A stretch of DNA of 64,000 bases from Protopterus annectens (lineage: Eukaryota; Chordata; Ceratodontiformes; Protopteridae), in the NCBI RefSeq assembly GCF_019279795.1, contig NC_056744.1, positions 1,504,226,928 to 1,504,290,927 of the forward strand, in the 5' to 3' direction. Shown here piece by piece: positions 46,959 to 58,925 of this stretch. Below the pieces are notes generated by a model. The model saw only the letters and a list, made by a program, of their open reading frames with translations, searched no databases and had not been told where the DNA came from. How positions within the stretch are numbered: the first letter of the stretch is position 1; every line of letters begins with the position of its first letter. The position numbers and the translations under genes are program-made.

Positions 46959-48008
46959 TGGAATGAGTGGACCATTGGTGAAAGTGTTAAGATATCCTGG
47001 CAGCTATTTTCTTTGAGGCCAGCAAGTTATTCAAAACATATGTTCAAAGTTAAAAATATATGCAAAATTAATTTGGTTTTATATTTTAAGGCTAATACTC
47101 AAAATAAGTAGAGTCTCCAACCAAAATCTCAATGTAATTTCTAAAGTCTTTGATGAAACTGGCACAAAGGTAATGTTTCTTTCAATAACACCAACATGCT
47201 GAATTCAGAAAATAACCTGAGAGTCCAAAAGGCTATCTAAGGTAGAATGGATAAATATCACAAGATTTGTTTCCCTTTGGGGAGAGAAATGGGGTTCATC
47301 ATATGAACTGGTACATCATGAGCCATAGAAGAGATAGAGTGTCACTCATGTACATGCACACAAAGGTGGAGTGGGGAAATATGTCTTAATGTTACTGCAC
47401 ATTCCACTTTCAATGCAGGTAAGCAAAAATCCCTTGGTGGTTGTTTACAGCCTGGTGACCAACTCAGAACAAATACTCATCAGCCCATACCCATGTTAAT
47501 TACAAGTATTATTTTATAGGTGTACGTCTGGTAGGACTACTGTAATGGGTACACCAGTAAGCCTGGCAAAGGTAGTAATGTTGCAGGGAAGTTGATATGT
47601 TAGGAAGCAGAGAAGAGTGGTATTGACAAAGCAAAAACAAAAATCGTTAAAATTACTGAGCTACAATACTTTAGCTGAAGCACAAAAAACTGCATATGTG
47701 GAACAAAAGCAATTTGAGTGGAAGTAGTAAAAACAAGTCATAATAAGAGGGACCCAGAGCAGGTCATTGAGGGAAATAATGAGTTCATCTTCAGTTTCAG
47801 TTTTAGATTTATTCATGTGCTCATGACTAACAAATGACTGCTAAAGTAATAATACACATAATGGACAAGACAGTAACAGGTAAGGCTAATTACATTAAAA
47901 CAATACATAGATGATAAATAAAATACAAATAAAAAGTAAGAGTTGATGTATTTAATATGCCCAGGATCAAATAGGCCTTTAAGTACTTCTTAAAAGTATT
48001 TAGTGTGG
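46956..48008. other. No gene seen
   Basis: No domain or splice-flanked frame was recognised. Sequence from about 47930 seems to continue beyond the SINE-3 copy (48148 on) as one unnamed repeat. Confidence 0.35.
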
Positions 48009-48147
48009 ATTAGGTTGGCATAATGGTTAAGGTGTTTACCTTACAGACACAAGGTGCAAAGTCTGATTCTCACATGGGGTAACTGGCTAGGCTTAAAATG
48101 GTCCACAAGGGCAGTTAGCCTAGTATAATCTATGAAACTATGAACCT
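48009..48147 (+). mobile_element. SINE-3, second copy
   Basis: The head reads attaggttggcataatggtt aaggtg (A box TGGCATAATGG). Then aagtctgattctcacatggg (degenerate B box), followed by the CR1-type tail ggctaggcttaaaatggtcc, gcagttagcctagtataatc and tatgaaactatgaac (8-bp terminal repeat). It matches the minus-strand copy at 17022-17165 along its length. Confidence 0.85.
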
Positions 48148-48687
48148 ACTTCTGATGCCACTGAGGTAGAAAATTCTAAAGGTGAGTTCTTGATAAGGGA
48201 AGAAATAAATTCTAGAGGACTGCAGCCACACCCAGGGAGAGTTTGGCAACGTGAAAGTGACAGACTGAACGACTAAGGCGGAACACTCCAGGAGGAGGAC
48301 ACTGACATCTTCAAGTGTAATATGTTGGGTGCATTTAGTTTATGTGAGAATGTCCAAATATGTGCAGCTTGGAGGTGGTTAAAATCATTGATCCTAGTTT
48401 GATGGCTTAGACCAAGATGTATTTCAGGCCATGTTGATGTTAACTTGGTCAATGATGAAATGGAGTTCTGGGGCTCTGTGCAATGGAAGTCATGTTATGA
48501 TATCAGCAGTATAGGGGAATAGTGTGTGCTGCAGAGGGTATTGGAAAAGGTGTTTTCTTACCTCTGAGATGCAGAGAATTTTGAGGTTGTTATCTTTACA
48601 GGTTATGAAATGGTGTGATGAAAAGTGTCCCCCACAGAAATGAAATGAGATAGTTATTTTTGTGTTAATGTCTTAAAATATGAGTAA

Positions 48688-48689
<2 letters not shown>
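48148..48689. other. No gene seen; unnamed repeat
   Basis: Moderately GC-rich sequence with words such as cactccaggaggaggacact that look repeat-derived. No coding block was identified. Confidence 0.3.
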
Positions 48690-48950
<261 letters not shown>

Positions 48951-49297
48951 ACACATCATTTTGTACTGTATGACTGCACTAATCACAACTATTTATTTTG
49001 ACTGGGATCATGTTACAGGAGTACTGGTGAGCTAGCAGGAAAACAAAGGGCCAGATTTACGAAGGCTTGCACGGAGTGTAAGAACAGTGTAAGATGGCAG
49101 ACAGCCAATATGTCTGCCGAGCGATTCAACAATAGCCGGCAGGGGCGTGCATGAGAGCTTCTAAAGCTACTCTTGCACGGACAGTGTTATGGTATGCAAA
49201 TTACCTCAATTACTGCTGAAAGCTATGCAAATGAGGTAAATTTGTGATCCAGGAAACACTAACCTCTCCGTGTAAGAGTAGTGTTATCTGCAGAAAT

Positions 49298-49320
49298 GTA
49301 CTCCGTTGGAAACGGAGTAC
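49298..49320. repeat. Perfect 10-bp hairpin, 3-base loop, near the Harbinger left end
   Basis: GTACTCCGTT-GGA-AACGGAGTAC. It is subterminal to the transposon end, where transposase-binding repeats often lie; that function is inference. Confidence 0.9.
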
Positions 49321-50251
49321 CGTTCTGCAAATAGGTAAACAGAGCTATGACAGTTCCAAATAAAGGATGCATCTAGTTGAGGAAGCATGCCAATGGCCAA
49401 ATATAAGGCCATTGGCATTTGCAAATGTTGCAAATCCTTAAAATCCCATTTTTTTCCCTGATCGCCGATATTTAAGCATAGCATAGCAGTGCGCAAACAT
49501 GCTGCACTTTAAATATAATGAAAATAACTGAAAAATAGCCACAAATGTGCATTTTGACTAAAAACATTGTTCTACCATGCAGCTGAATGGCAGGCTGAAA
49601 ACAACATGGCCACTGAGTAGGGGTTGCTAAGGGGGGAAGCTCAGTGTGAGAGATATAAACAAGCATTAGTAGGCAATCCTATGCAAATGAGGATAAGAAT
49701 AGTGAATCCCAATTTTTCCCGGCATATGAGCCATGTCCCTAGAGTGTAAGTGTAGGAGTAGAGTAGTAGTAGAGTAGAAGATAGGTGACATCATGAGGGG
49801 GTATGTCTGAAAGACTGTAAGATGATTAGAGCACAGTGGCTTGTGTTTGCCCTGAGTTGCTCAGGATTGCAAGAGGCGTGTGTACAGTGCTACTAGCTGA
49901 AAGCAAGAAACCAAAGGTGTACACCGTAGATATATCAGAAATTACTTGCAAACTGGCACACAGTGTGTGCGCGTGTGCGCGCATGTGCACTTGTTTGCGC
50001 GCCGCTGCCCCTTGTGGAAACAGAAAGGGAAAAAGGAAGGAAAAGAAGTAGTAGGAAGTTAACCAAGGAGAACTAGCAGAGCTGCCAGGTGAAATATATC
50101 AGAATCAGCCAATTACACAGGCAGTAGACTAGCCCAGCCCAACCCAGCACTTTAAACTCTGCTAACAGCAGTCTACACTGTTTTTTCACAAGAATTCTGC
50201 AACACTGCAGTATACAAAAAGTGAAAACTTAAAAAGCTTAAGGCTGACAAA

Positions 50252-51328
50252 ATGTTAGGGGCTGCTATAGCTATCATAAATGAACATGTGCAAGGTGCTG
50301 AGGGTGGTGATGTTGTGAATGCTGCTGAGCAACCCACAGTGAGGAGTCGGAGAAGAGTGTACAGGCACAAGGTAACCTACCAGGGGCTACATGAGCTGGA
50401 GACAGTGGAGCACTATAGAGTGGGCAGAGACTTCCTGCAGCAAATTGTTGAGCTGTGCCACCCACGCCTCACACACAGAACCAACAGAGGGGACCCCATC
50501 ACAGTGGATACCAAGGTATGTGTTGGCCTATGAATACTAGCTACAGGTACCTTCCAGAGACCAACTGGTGATATGATGGGGGTCTCACAGGCATCAGCAT
50601 CCAGGATACTGCACCAGTTCCTGGATGCCATGTCAGCACATGTCGGTAAGCATGTATATTTCCCCAATTCCAGTGAGGCATTGGCCAGCAATATGCGTCT
50701 TTTCCACCAAATAGCAAAATACCCTGAGGTGGTGGGTGCAATAGACTGCACGCACATACACATCAAAGCACCACCCGGTGAGCGGGGTAGAGTCTACATC
50801 AACCGCAAGGGCTTCCGCTCCATCAACTGCCAGGTCGTGTGCGATGCCCAGGGCATAATAATGAATGTGTGTGCTGGCTGCCCTGGAAGCTATCATGATT
50901 CCCACATCTGGCATCTGACGCAGCTGTACCAGAGATTTGCCAATGGGGACATCCCTGACGGTCACCTAGTGGGGGATGCTGGATATGCACTGGAGCCGTG
51001 GCTGATGACACCTATCAGAAATGCACACACACCCGAACAAGAACTCCATAATGAGGCACACGCACAAACAAGAAACATTATTGAGAGTGTGTTTGGGATG
51101 CTCAAGTCATGGTTCCGGTGCCTGAACACATCTGGTAGAGCCTTGCAGTACTCACCAACTACATGTACCCAAATTGTCATGGTATGTGCCATGCTACACA
51201 ATATGTTCCCGCGAAAGCAGCTGCAGCAGGAACAGCATGGGGCAGGGCCAAACAGCCCCCACCATTGCCAAGGCCTGCACAGGCACAGCATGACCAGGAG
51301 GATTAACAACCTGAGCCTGCCCCAGTAG
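50252..51328 (+). pseudogene. Harbinger-type transposase with a single in-frame stop
   Basis: One reading frame of 358 codons plus terminator, close to the ~350 residues of HARBI1-like proteins. The only interruption is TGA at 50531-50533 (codon 94), in the segment whose continuation reads ILATGTFQRPTGDMMGVSQA, the helix-turn-helix region. The DDE nuclease blocks are all present. VVGAIDCTHIHIKAP holds the first Asp (about residue 165, codon at 50744). GDAGYALEPWLMTP holds the second (about 242, codon at 50975). RNIIESVFGMLKSWFRCL holds the Glu (about 278, codon at 51083). YINRKGFRSINCQVVCDAQG and CPGSYHDSHIW also match the family. The enzyme would cut and paste at the element's termini. A 31-base GT…AG stretch (50516-50546) covers the stop but is too short for a vertebrate intron and would shift the frame. 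Confidence 0.85.
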
Positions 51329-51330
51329 GC

Positions 51331-52349
51331 AGAAGGAGGCATGCCCAGTATGCCCTGGCCTTGGCAAAGAGGCAATGCATAGCACATACACTGACTCAGT
51401 TGGAACACCTCTCTCTGACTCACACATACAATAAAAGGGATGCCTAACTTGACACTACCTGTTATCAAACATGTATAGGGAGTGTACCATGTGCATCTGA
51501 CATAAGCAGCCCTGCAGCAGCACCTGAGGCATGATTGCCCTATTTTAAGCAATATAAAGCAGTGCTAAGCATATTTTACCACTATTTACCATATTTAAGC
51601 ACAATTGCGTGGAGCTGCATGCTGCGCAAACCAGCGCAATGTTGGGCAACTTTGGGCAATATTGGGCAATGTTGGGCAAAGTCGAGCAAAGCCGGGTAAA
51701 CACGCTCACACTTGCTTTACTGTTCCTTAACCATTCAGGTCTGGCCAGCAGGAAAATAAAAAGCAGTGACAGGGCTCGAACCCAGAATACTGTGTACTAT
51801 AGTCACAGTACTGAACCACTAAGCCATGACAGCATTTCACTGGCACAGACACAGCAGGGCAATCGTAGACTAACGCAAACACAAAAAAATGCTCTATCAT
51901 GCCCTCTGAACTTCCCCCCAGGCCTATGCAGACAGATAGCAGGCCAGGCAGTGTGATGTGGGTTGGGTAGGCTATGAAGTCACAAACTAATATATGTGAA
52001 ATGGGAAGCTAAGTTCTGTAGTACAGTAGTATGCCTCAGGCCAGTACGATAGGCAACAGTACAGACTGAAATGGAGTACCTGACATAGCAGTGCAGGCCT
52101 AGCAAATGTGTATAAGTGTCAGGTGAACCCCTCATCCTATGTACACCCACAGTAACAATCAGGTGTGCCCCCTAGGTAGAAGTGTACAAATAATAGCTGT
52201 CCGTCCCCCCTGTATGTAGAAATGTTGATGTCTATGCAAAGTGACTCATGGAAGCCCTGCAGGCACAGCGTGCTTCCTGTTGATGTACAACACAAAGGTG
52301 AGCCCTGAAGTAAAAACCCACTTGATTTTTCACACACATATAGTATATA
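51331..52349. other. Downstream of the Harbinger transposase; no gene seen
   Basis: Probably holds the rest of the transposon plus unrelated sequence. 51630-51690 has a short tandem of ttgggcaa words. A tRNA-like segment is at 51763-51832. The frame 51609-51956 has no known domain. Confidence 0.4.
51763..51832 (-). other. tRNA-like segment with A and B boxes
   Basis: On the minus strand TGGCTTAGTGG (A box) lies about 35 bases before GGTTCGAGCCC (B box, close to the consensus). The acceptor arms (GCTGTCA and TCACTGC) pair poorly, and the anticodon arm has a 9-base loop (CTGTG ACTATAGTA CACAG), so this is not a working tRNA. It is more likely a SINE head or tRNA pseudogene. Confidence 0.45.
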
Positions 52350-52510
52350 TGTCCATACTGGGCATGCTGTCACACTTCAACAAATATAGAAAATTTCAGT
52401 CAGAAACATACTGAAAGGTCATGCTGGGCATGCTCACACACTTAAATAAACGAAGCAAATGTCAGTCAACAACATACTGACAGGTCATACTGGGCATGCT
52501 CACACACTTA
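52350..52510. repeat. 66-bp tandem repeat, about 2.4 copies
   Basis: The word ctgggcatgct followed by cacacactt recurs at about 52356, 52423 and 52489, with agtcag/agtcaa and aacatactga words between. No function seen. Confidence 0.75.
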
Positions 52511-52749
52511 GGCCATGTCTGAGTACAGCGGTGGGCCACACATATCTGCCAGTTGCAGTTCATACCCCAGAAAATTGTCACCATTCACCAATCCTGCCTT
52601 GCATATACAGTTATATGAAAATAGACCCACATAATATATTGGACTCCTGTCATAATCAAACTATGCACTACAAGCACTTAAGTTGTTCAGAGAAAGTGGA
52701 AATTCAAAGAAGATCAATAAATCTACGATCAGTGTCATAAATAAACAAT
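52511..52749. other. No gene seen
   Basis: A short interval before the first recognisable LINE-B block. The frame 52459-52740 has no known domain. Confidence 0.3.
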
Positions 52750-54820
52750 GAGCACTCCTAACATTATCCAATCTATGTTCTGGCAAAAAATATTGTCAAA
52801 GAGTCCATAGAGAACCATGAAGCTTTCTTTCGCAATGTCATATATATCAATGTAAACACATATATGTTCTGAGTCAGTGCAAACTGTAAAGGAATGCATG
52901 TACATGACTGACACTGCCACCATCTTGTCAGACAGGTTCATACATATTTACCCCCCTCTCACTGACAAAAGGGCCCATTATCATACCTGGAGATTGTGAA
53001 AACCCAGAAATAGCATATACAATGGTTAAACAGCACTTTCCAAACCGAAAAAAAAAACTAAAAATGGGATGACATGGTTTCCCTAACTGTGTCATATGTG
53101 AACTCCAAAACAAACAGACCCTGTACCTGAACAGTCTGTTGAGACTCACCCTCTGTACAGGATATGAAACTGTTGAATGCATTACAGCAAAATTTGGCAC
53201 ACTACACAAGTGTTGTTGCACATCAGACCATAGGAACTATTGTCTTATAAGCCTATTAAGCCTGCTCTGCAAGGCCATGGAGTCCATCATGATGGAATTC
53301 ATAAGCAGAGCTATTGTGAGCCTACAAACACCCAACCCTACCAATTCCGGTTTGGTCAGGAGCAGATCATGGTTCCCAAACCTGATAGACTGTTTTCAAG
53401 GCAGTCACCCAGGACATACATCAATGAAATGAGCTACACACATCCCACATAGACCTTGAAAAGCCCTTTTCCAACATCACAGACACACGTCGTATCCACA
53501 AAATCAACAACCAGTGCATAAATATGTATGTCATCTGATGGATTGCCAACTGGGGCACAGATTGATCCCACAAGGCAACAATTGTGGTCTTCTGTTCAAG
53601 CTGGTAACAACTGCTATCCCCCATGGCTCAGTCCTGGGACCCCTCCTGTCTGGTGTATACTTTTCAGAAATACAGTCAAAAACACGAGGGCTATGTTTAG
53701 CAAGGTTTGTGGAGGACTGCAAAAAAGTTGTCATAATCAATGTTTGGGACAACAGAGACATCCTTAAAAAGGGTCTCAGTCAGACATATGTGGTGTAAAA
53801 TTTATGGTCTCGAGCTACAGTCATACAATTACCACATAGGTGCCAACACCCTAAATATGTAGGTGATAATAAGGGATCTATGGACACATGTGGATAGTCA
53901 TCTCCACTTCCAGAAACATATTCACAAAGTGGTTAGAAAATCATGCTTTGTGTTCCCACAAACTGCCAAAGTCTTTGCATGTAGATCAAAGGAGGTTCCC
54001 TCCACACATCAGTCATCAGACCCGTCAGAGAGTACCACAACACACTTGCGATGAATCTGACTATGCACACTCAGCAGCTGGAAAGACCACTGAAGTACCT
54101 CAATAAGAGGAAACAGTACCAATAAAGCAAATTGATCCACGACCTGGAAGGTAGCACTGGAAATCCAAAAATGAAAAAGGCAGATAAAAATGCTGGTATT
54201 CCTTCTTCCACTGAAGCAGAAAATAAAAGGCTTCTATTCGAATAAAATTTCTTGTTTTATTGAAACAATCACAACAACAATCTCATCAAGCGCTTTTGCT
54301 CAGCGTGATGCTGAGCTTTTTCAAGATCCTCAACAAGAGGATTACTGGCCTCAAACAGTTGCCCCATGCAACAAGACTGAATTTAACTCAATCTGTACTC
54401 TGTTGCATACTGTCTACTCAGGAGATCTCTGCCCAACAGACAGGTCCATGCCCAATGCAAAACTGATGTACATGCGCTATCTGAAGTAAACCCAAGCTCA
54501 GTGTACCACATGTTCTAGGGATATCATCATCACAACATTAAATAGAACGTGTTGGAGGGATACATTACTAACTCACAGACTTCTCTTGATTTGGAACATG
54601 CTCCCAACCGACATTAAGCTGAGACCCTCACTGACACTTCCAGAGGAGCTTTGATGAGTGTATATGAAACTGAACTGTCACACCATGGATCACTTCTTCA
54701 GCTCTACTACACAGAGGCCTAGGGAACTAACTCCATGGGTGGTGGTAGCTGCACACTCTGGCCATACTAGTATATGCCTTCAGGCAGATAGCCTATTACC
54801 TACCTATGTACCTCTATATA
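52750..54820 (+). mobile_element. LINE-B copy 7: decayed CR1 LINE with a 216-bp insertion
   Basis: Plus strand, from the linker (an NHEAFF-like block near 52815, ATILSDRF-like near 52920) through the reverse transcriptase (NYCLISLLSLLCKAMESIMM near 53233; SVLGPLLSGVYFSEIQSKTR near 53627; catalytic block FVEDC near 53704, family FADDC) to the 3' tail (gcagatagcctattacctac ctatg, about 54783). It needs many repairs and is among the older copies. A 216-bp insertion with its own target duplication lies at 54112-54327. Confidence 0.78.
54112..54327. mobile_element. 216-bp insertion with target duplication and hairpin
   Basis: Flanked by CCTCAATAAGAGGA (54098-54111) and CCTCAACAAGAGGA (54328-54341), 13 of 14 identical; the LINE sequence continues across them. 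The insert has an AT-rich middle and, near its right end, the stem GCTCAGC-GTGAT-GCTGAGC (54298-54316). Read on the minus strand this gives CTTGAAAA-stem-AAAAGCGC, which loosely resembles the CTGANGA-stem-GAAA core of hammerhead ribozymes carried by Penelope-like and related elements. The family is not established. Confidence 0.5.
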
Positions 54821-55199
54821 TATGTAGGGAAACACAGCATAATAAGCCAAAGATGGATGGGCAGAGATGTGTGTAAGAGGGTGACCATGACAGGGAGCCA
54901 TCCAGGACTGTCCCACCCAGTACACATCCCAATGGCACAAAAGACATGAGATGCACATCTCTCCCACTGTACATAACAGCCACCAGTATCTGTAAGCATT
55001 ACAGTGTATGTGGTCCATGTGCCTGATGTACAACATGGCTGTACAATGAAGTACACATCTACTATCTGTAGACATGTACCTGTCACAGAGGTTCTTAAGT
55101 AGGTTCATAGGTATGTAGTAGACAATATCCACGAAGGCATATATCAGCCTACGCAAGTTGTGCAGCTTCCACCACACCATTGAGTAGTCTCTCAAGGCC
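54821..55199. other. No gene seen
   Basis: Spacer between LINE-B copies 7 and 8. The frames at 54800-55195 show no domain. Confidence 0.3.
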
Positions 55200-56880
55200 T
55201 AGTTCTAATAGTTAGTACCCTAAGCCCCATTCTAGTGGGGCTGCTGATGTGATGCCTGGCATGGATTGTCTGTTTCCCATCCACTCATCAATGTTCCAAT
55301 TGAAGAGTGTCAGTGAGGGGTTCTGTCTGATGTACATTGGGACTCTTTTCCACAGTAAGGCAAGTGTCTGGGATGGTACTCTATCCCACCAGCATGTTGT
55401 ACTCATCGTCCTGATGAGACTCATATCCCTGGAATGTGTAGGGTGACTCAGTGTTGTTATGTGTAGATGGAGCATGTTCAACAGTTATGTGTTGGACATG
55501 GCTCTGTATGTTAGGCAGAGTGTGCCTCCGAGTAGGCGGTATGCAACAAAGAACAGATTTAGTTTTACCAGTTGTGTTGCATAACACAACTGTCCGAGGC
55601 CAGTAATCCTCTTGGTGAGGTACATATGTGGTCTCTACAGCTGCTGGATATGCTAAGTCGAGTACATTCATAATGGTGCACTGTACTCAATGATGGGTCT
55701 GATGATGTAAGAGTAGAGTGCCAACACTACCTCTTTGGATCCTGATGCAAACCCTTTGTTGATTAGGTGGGCCCCATAGGATCTCCCAATCACTTTGGCA
55801 ACATGGTTGTCAAAGGAAAGATGACTATGTACATGTGTCCCCAGATCCCTTATCACCTTGTCATTTTCAAGGGGGTAACACCCATGTGGTGGTTTGTGGG
55901 TATTTTGTTTTCAACAAAGAGCATCACTATGCATTCCTCCACAGTGAGCTTGAGGCCATGATCCTGACACCACACATCTGTCTCATAGAGTCCTTTCTGG
56001 AGAATATGTCTGTCTTCCAGGGAATCTATTATGGCAAACACTTTACAGTTACCAGCAAACTTAGTCAAACACAACTCTCCTGTGTTGACATGTAGATTTG
56101 AGAAGTCAATACCAAACAGGAGGGACCCCAGGACTGAACCCTGGGGGACACCAGTCGTTACCGGTGTAGAGTCTGACATGTAGCCAGCAACTCGTAATGT
56201 GTGGGATCTATCTGTGAGCCAGTTTGCAATCCATCTTGTGATGTATGGATTCATGGCCAGGTTGGTGGGTTCATCTATGATACCTGACTAGGGAATGGTG
56301 TCAAAGGCCTCAGCGAGGTATAGGTAGGCTGTGTGGAGCTCATTTCAATCATCTGTAGCCTGGGTAACTGTCAAATAAATCCTCCCAGTTCAGGAGGCGT
56401 GGTCTGCAATTGAAGAAGCTAAACTGGGTGTGCTCAACTGTGTGAAGGTTCCCAATCTCTGTATTGTTGACTTCCATTATGATTGGCTCCATTGCCTTGC
56501 AGAACACACTCGTCAGGCTCATAGAGCATGAATGCCAAGGGCTTTTTGTGGCCCCACACCTGTGGAGTGTGAAGAACGTTGCTGTGCAACATTCTATGGG
56601 CACATATCCTGTAGAGAGCATGTAGAGAGAGGTGTAGGTATCCCTGATGAATATGGATACATCCTCACCCTATGTGCTATGATTCAGGATCTGATGCTGG
56701 AAGGTATGGAATGAGTTGTATCCTGGTATTACTGGTGTGCTGTCTGGAGCCTTGAACTAGGTAATTGATACTGCACAGATATCCATAATGAGAAATGCCT
56801 CGAGTGTGTGCATCTTGAGGTTGAGACTACTGGCAATGAGTAGCATTTAGCTCACTTTGTGGTTATTTGTGTTGGTTACG
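55200..56880 (-). mobile_element. LINE-B copy 8: decayed CR1 LINE
   Basis: Minus strand, tail side at 55200. Blocks: C-terminus WKRVPMYIRQNPSLTLFNWN (about 55370-55310), VIGRSYGAHLINKGFASGSK (about 55800), VPQGSVLGSLLFGIDFSNLH (about 56145), FAGNCK at the catalytic position (about 56065), and MEPIIMEVNNTEIGNLHT near 56490. An endonuclease remnant (LKMHTLEAF, PVIPGYNSFH) lies at about 56820-56705. The catalytic FADD has become FAGN. An internal deletion joins the endonuclease piece to the reverse transcriptase. Confidence 0.78.
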
Positions 56881-56919
56881 GGGTTTGGTTTGTCCTGCAT
56901 GACTGGTGTTCCACACCTG

Positions 56920-58925
56920 ACATCAGCGCCTCATTGGTCCCATCTGACCATAAGCTAATTACCCTACATATCCACATCCTGGACCCACACCCCCATTAAG
57001 GAAACCATGTTAAAAAATGTCTCCAAAGCCAACTTCATGCTTCTTAAGACAGAAGTGCTGAACTGCAGGACACCCATGCAGATGGACAATACAGTTACAG
57101 CTACTGAATCCTTCACAATTGCACTTTATAAGCACTTACATGACTGCATGCATCGTGCTATCCCAAACAGAACCAAGACACTATCCTCCAACAAAAGCAA
57201 GGCAATCTGGTGTTCCCCTGCCATAAACAAACTGCACAACAGAAGGAAAATACAGTTGCAAATGAGGGTAAAATCCCATGAGGGGAGGAGCTCCATCGTC
57301 AACATCAGTGAGAAGCTGTGATCCATGATGAAATCCTCCAAAGCTGGTTCTGAAAACAAAATTGTCACTGATTATAAAGACAACTACAAAGCATTCTACA
57401 GCTATGTCAAGAATCTCAATGGCAACACACAGATCTGCTCTGAGTTACAGCACAATGGCACTGAATATACAGACCAACTGATATTGCCAACATCCTGGCA
57501 GATAGGATCAGTGCTACCTTTACCCCACTCTCAGCCATGAAAGAGCACATCTCTATAATGGAAGACTGCAAAGTTGCTGTCATCATGGCTGCGCAGGTAA
57601 AACAGACTCTCCAAAGCCAGAAACACAGCATCCATGGGACCAGATAACATCCCAGGCTGTGATCTACACAAACTACAGAACGAACAGGCACCACACCTGC
57701 ATACCATGTTAAGTCATAGCCTCACCTCAGGCTTTGTGCCTGTTGAATGGTGCACAGTGACGGTTATCCTACTACACAAGGGGGGAGCCACCACGGACCC
57801 CAGGAACTAGTGCCCCAATAGCCTGATGAGCCTGATGAGCCTGCTCCACAAGGCCATGGAATGTATCATCATATAACTTATAAAAAAAGACATTGGTAAT
57901 CTCCAAACTTTGGACCACAACCATGTTGGGTTTGTAAAAGGCAGATCATGTCTCCTAAACCTGATAGATGTCATTGAAGCAGTCACCAGAACTGTAGACA
58001 AGGGTAAGGTGGTTCACACAGCCTATGTAGATCTTGCCACGGCTTTCAACACCATCCTCCACTCTAGAATTATAGATAAACCCACTAAACTAGGTATAAA
58101 CTGCTATGTCACAAGATGGGATGCCACCTGGCTAACTGACAGAACACACACTGTGAAAGTAGCAGACACCAAGTATGACTTTGGACCAGAGACAAGTGAA
58201 GTAAGACAGGGTTCAGTCCTGGCTCCTGTCCTGGCTGGTATCTACTTCCCTGAAGTAAACTTTAACATGGAAGGTCTGTGGCTAATGAAATTTCCAGATG
58301 ACTGCAAACTAGGAGCCAAAATTGAAACTACTGAAGATGTGGACATCCTACAAAAGGGCCTCACTGACACAGATGCCTGGTGTCAAAGCCATGGCCTCAA
58401 GCTCAATGCCAAAATGTGCATTGTTATCCCCTTTGGTAAAAACTCTGTAGCCATGAACTATGACATAGGCGGTAGTATACTTAACACTGAAAGTGTAATA
58501 AGAGACCTTGGGTCACAGGTGGACAGTGAACACACCTGTGATAATCACATCCCCGCAGTAGTCAGGAAATCTTTCTACGTGGCACACCTCATCACAAAAG
58601 GTGTATCATGCAGAATAGATGTGGACATTGTTCCCCTCTACTCATCACTCACTAGATCCATAATATAGTACAACACCCATTTTGCTATGTACCTCACAAG
58701 ACATCTACAACAACTGGAAAGCCTGCAGAAATACCTCACAAATAGCATTAGTGGCCTGAAATACATGCCATACACAAACCGTCTCAAAATGCTCTAGCTG
58801 TACTCTCTCGCATATCGCTTACTCAGAGGTGATCTCTGCCTAACATACAAAGCTATGTCAAACACAGATCTGTTGGACGTGCTCCACGTAAAACACTCAC
58901 AATCCCTCTGATCTTCGGCCCCAAA
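56920..58925 (+). mobile_element. LINE-B copy 9: CR1 LINE, both ends cut
   Basis: Plus strand. It starts in the SDHKLITL end of the endonuclease (about 56945). The linker frame 57007-57321 reads NRTKTLSSNKSKAIWCSPAI, and 57325-57540 contains the DNYKAFYSYVKNLNGNTQIC block. A 252-residue reverse transcriptase frame (57910-58668) has FVKGRSCLLNLIDVIEAVTR, VDLATAFNTILHSRIIDK, a GSVLAPVLAGIYFPEV block, the catalytic position as FPDDC (family FADDC, both Asp kept), GLKLNAKMCIVIPFGKN and VRKSFYVAHLITKGVSCR. It ends without a 3' tail at about 58925, where copy 10 begins in the endonuclease. Confidence 0.82.

Larger units (their letters stand above)
49048..51330 (+). mobile_element. PIF/Harbinger DNA transposon, right end not found
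   Basis: Left terminus gggccagatttacgaaggct tgcacgg has the form of Harbinger termini. A subterminal region with direct and inverted copies of ttgcacgg/gtgtaaga words (49066-49280) and a hairpin (49298-49320) follows. A transposase of the HARBI1 type is at 50252-51328. No inverted copy of the left terminus was found downstream to about 52500, so the right end is lost or too decayed. The companion Myb/SANT-like protein of autonomous Harbingers is not recognised between the termini. Confidence 0.75.

Noticed and set aside
50516-50546. Short GT…AG intron removing the transposase stop
   Set aside because: 31 bases is below any usual vertebrate intron and its removal would shift the frame; the family reads through this segment as protein.
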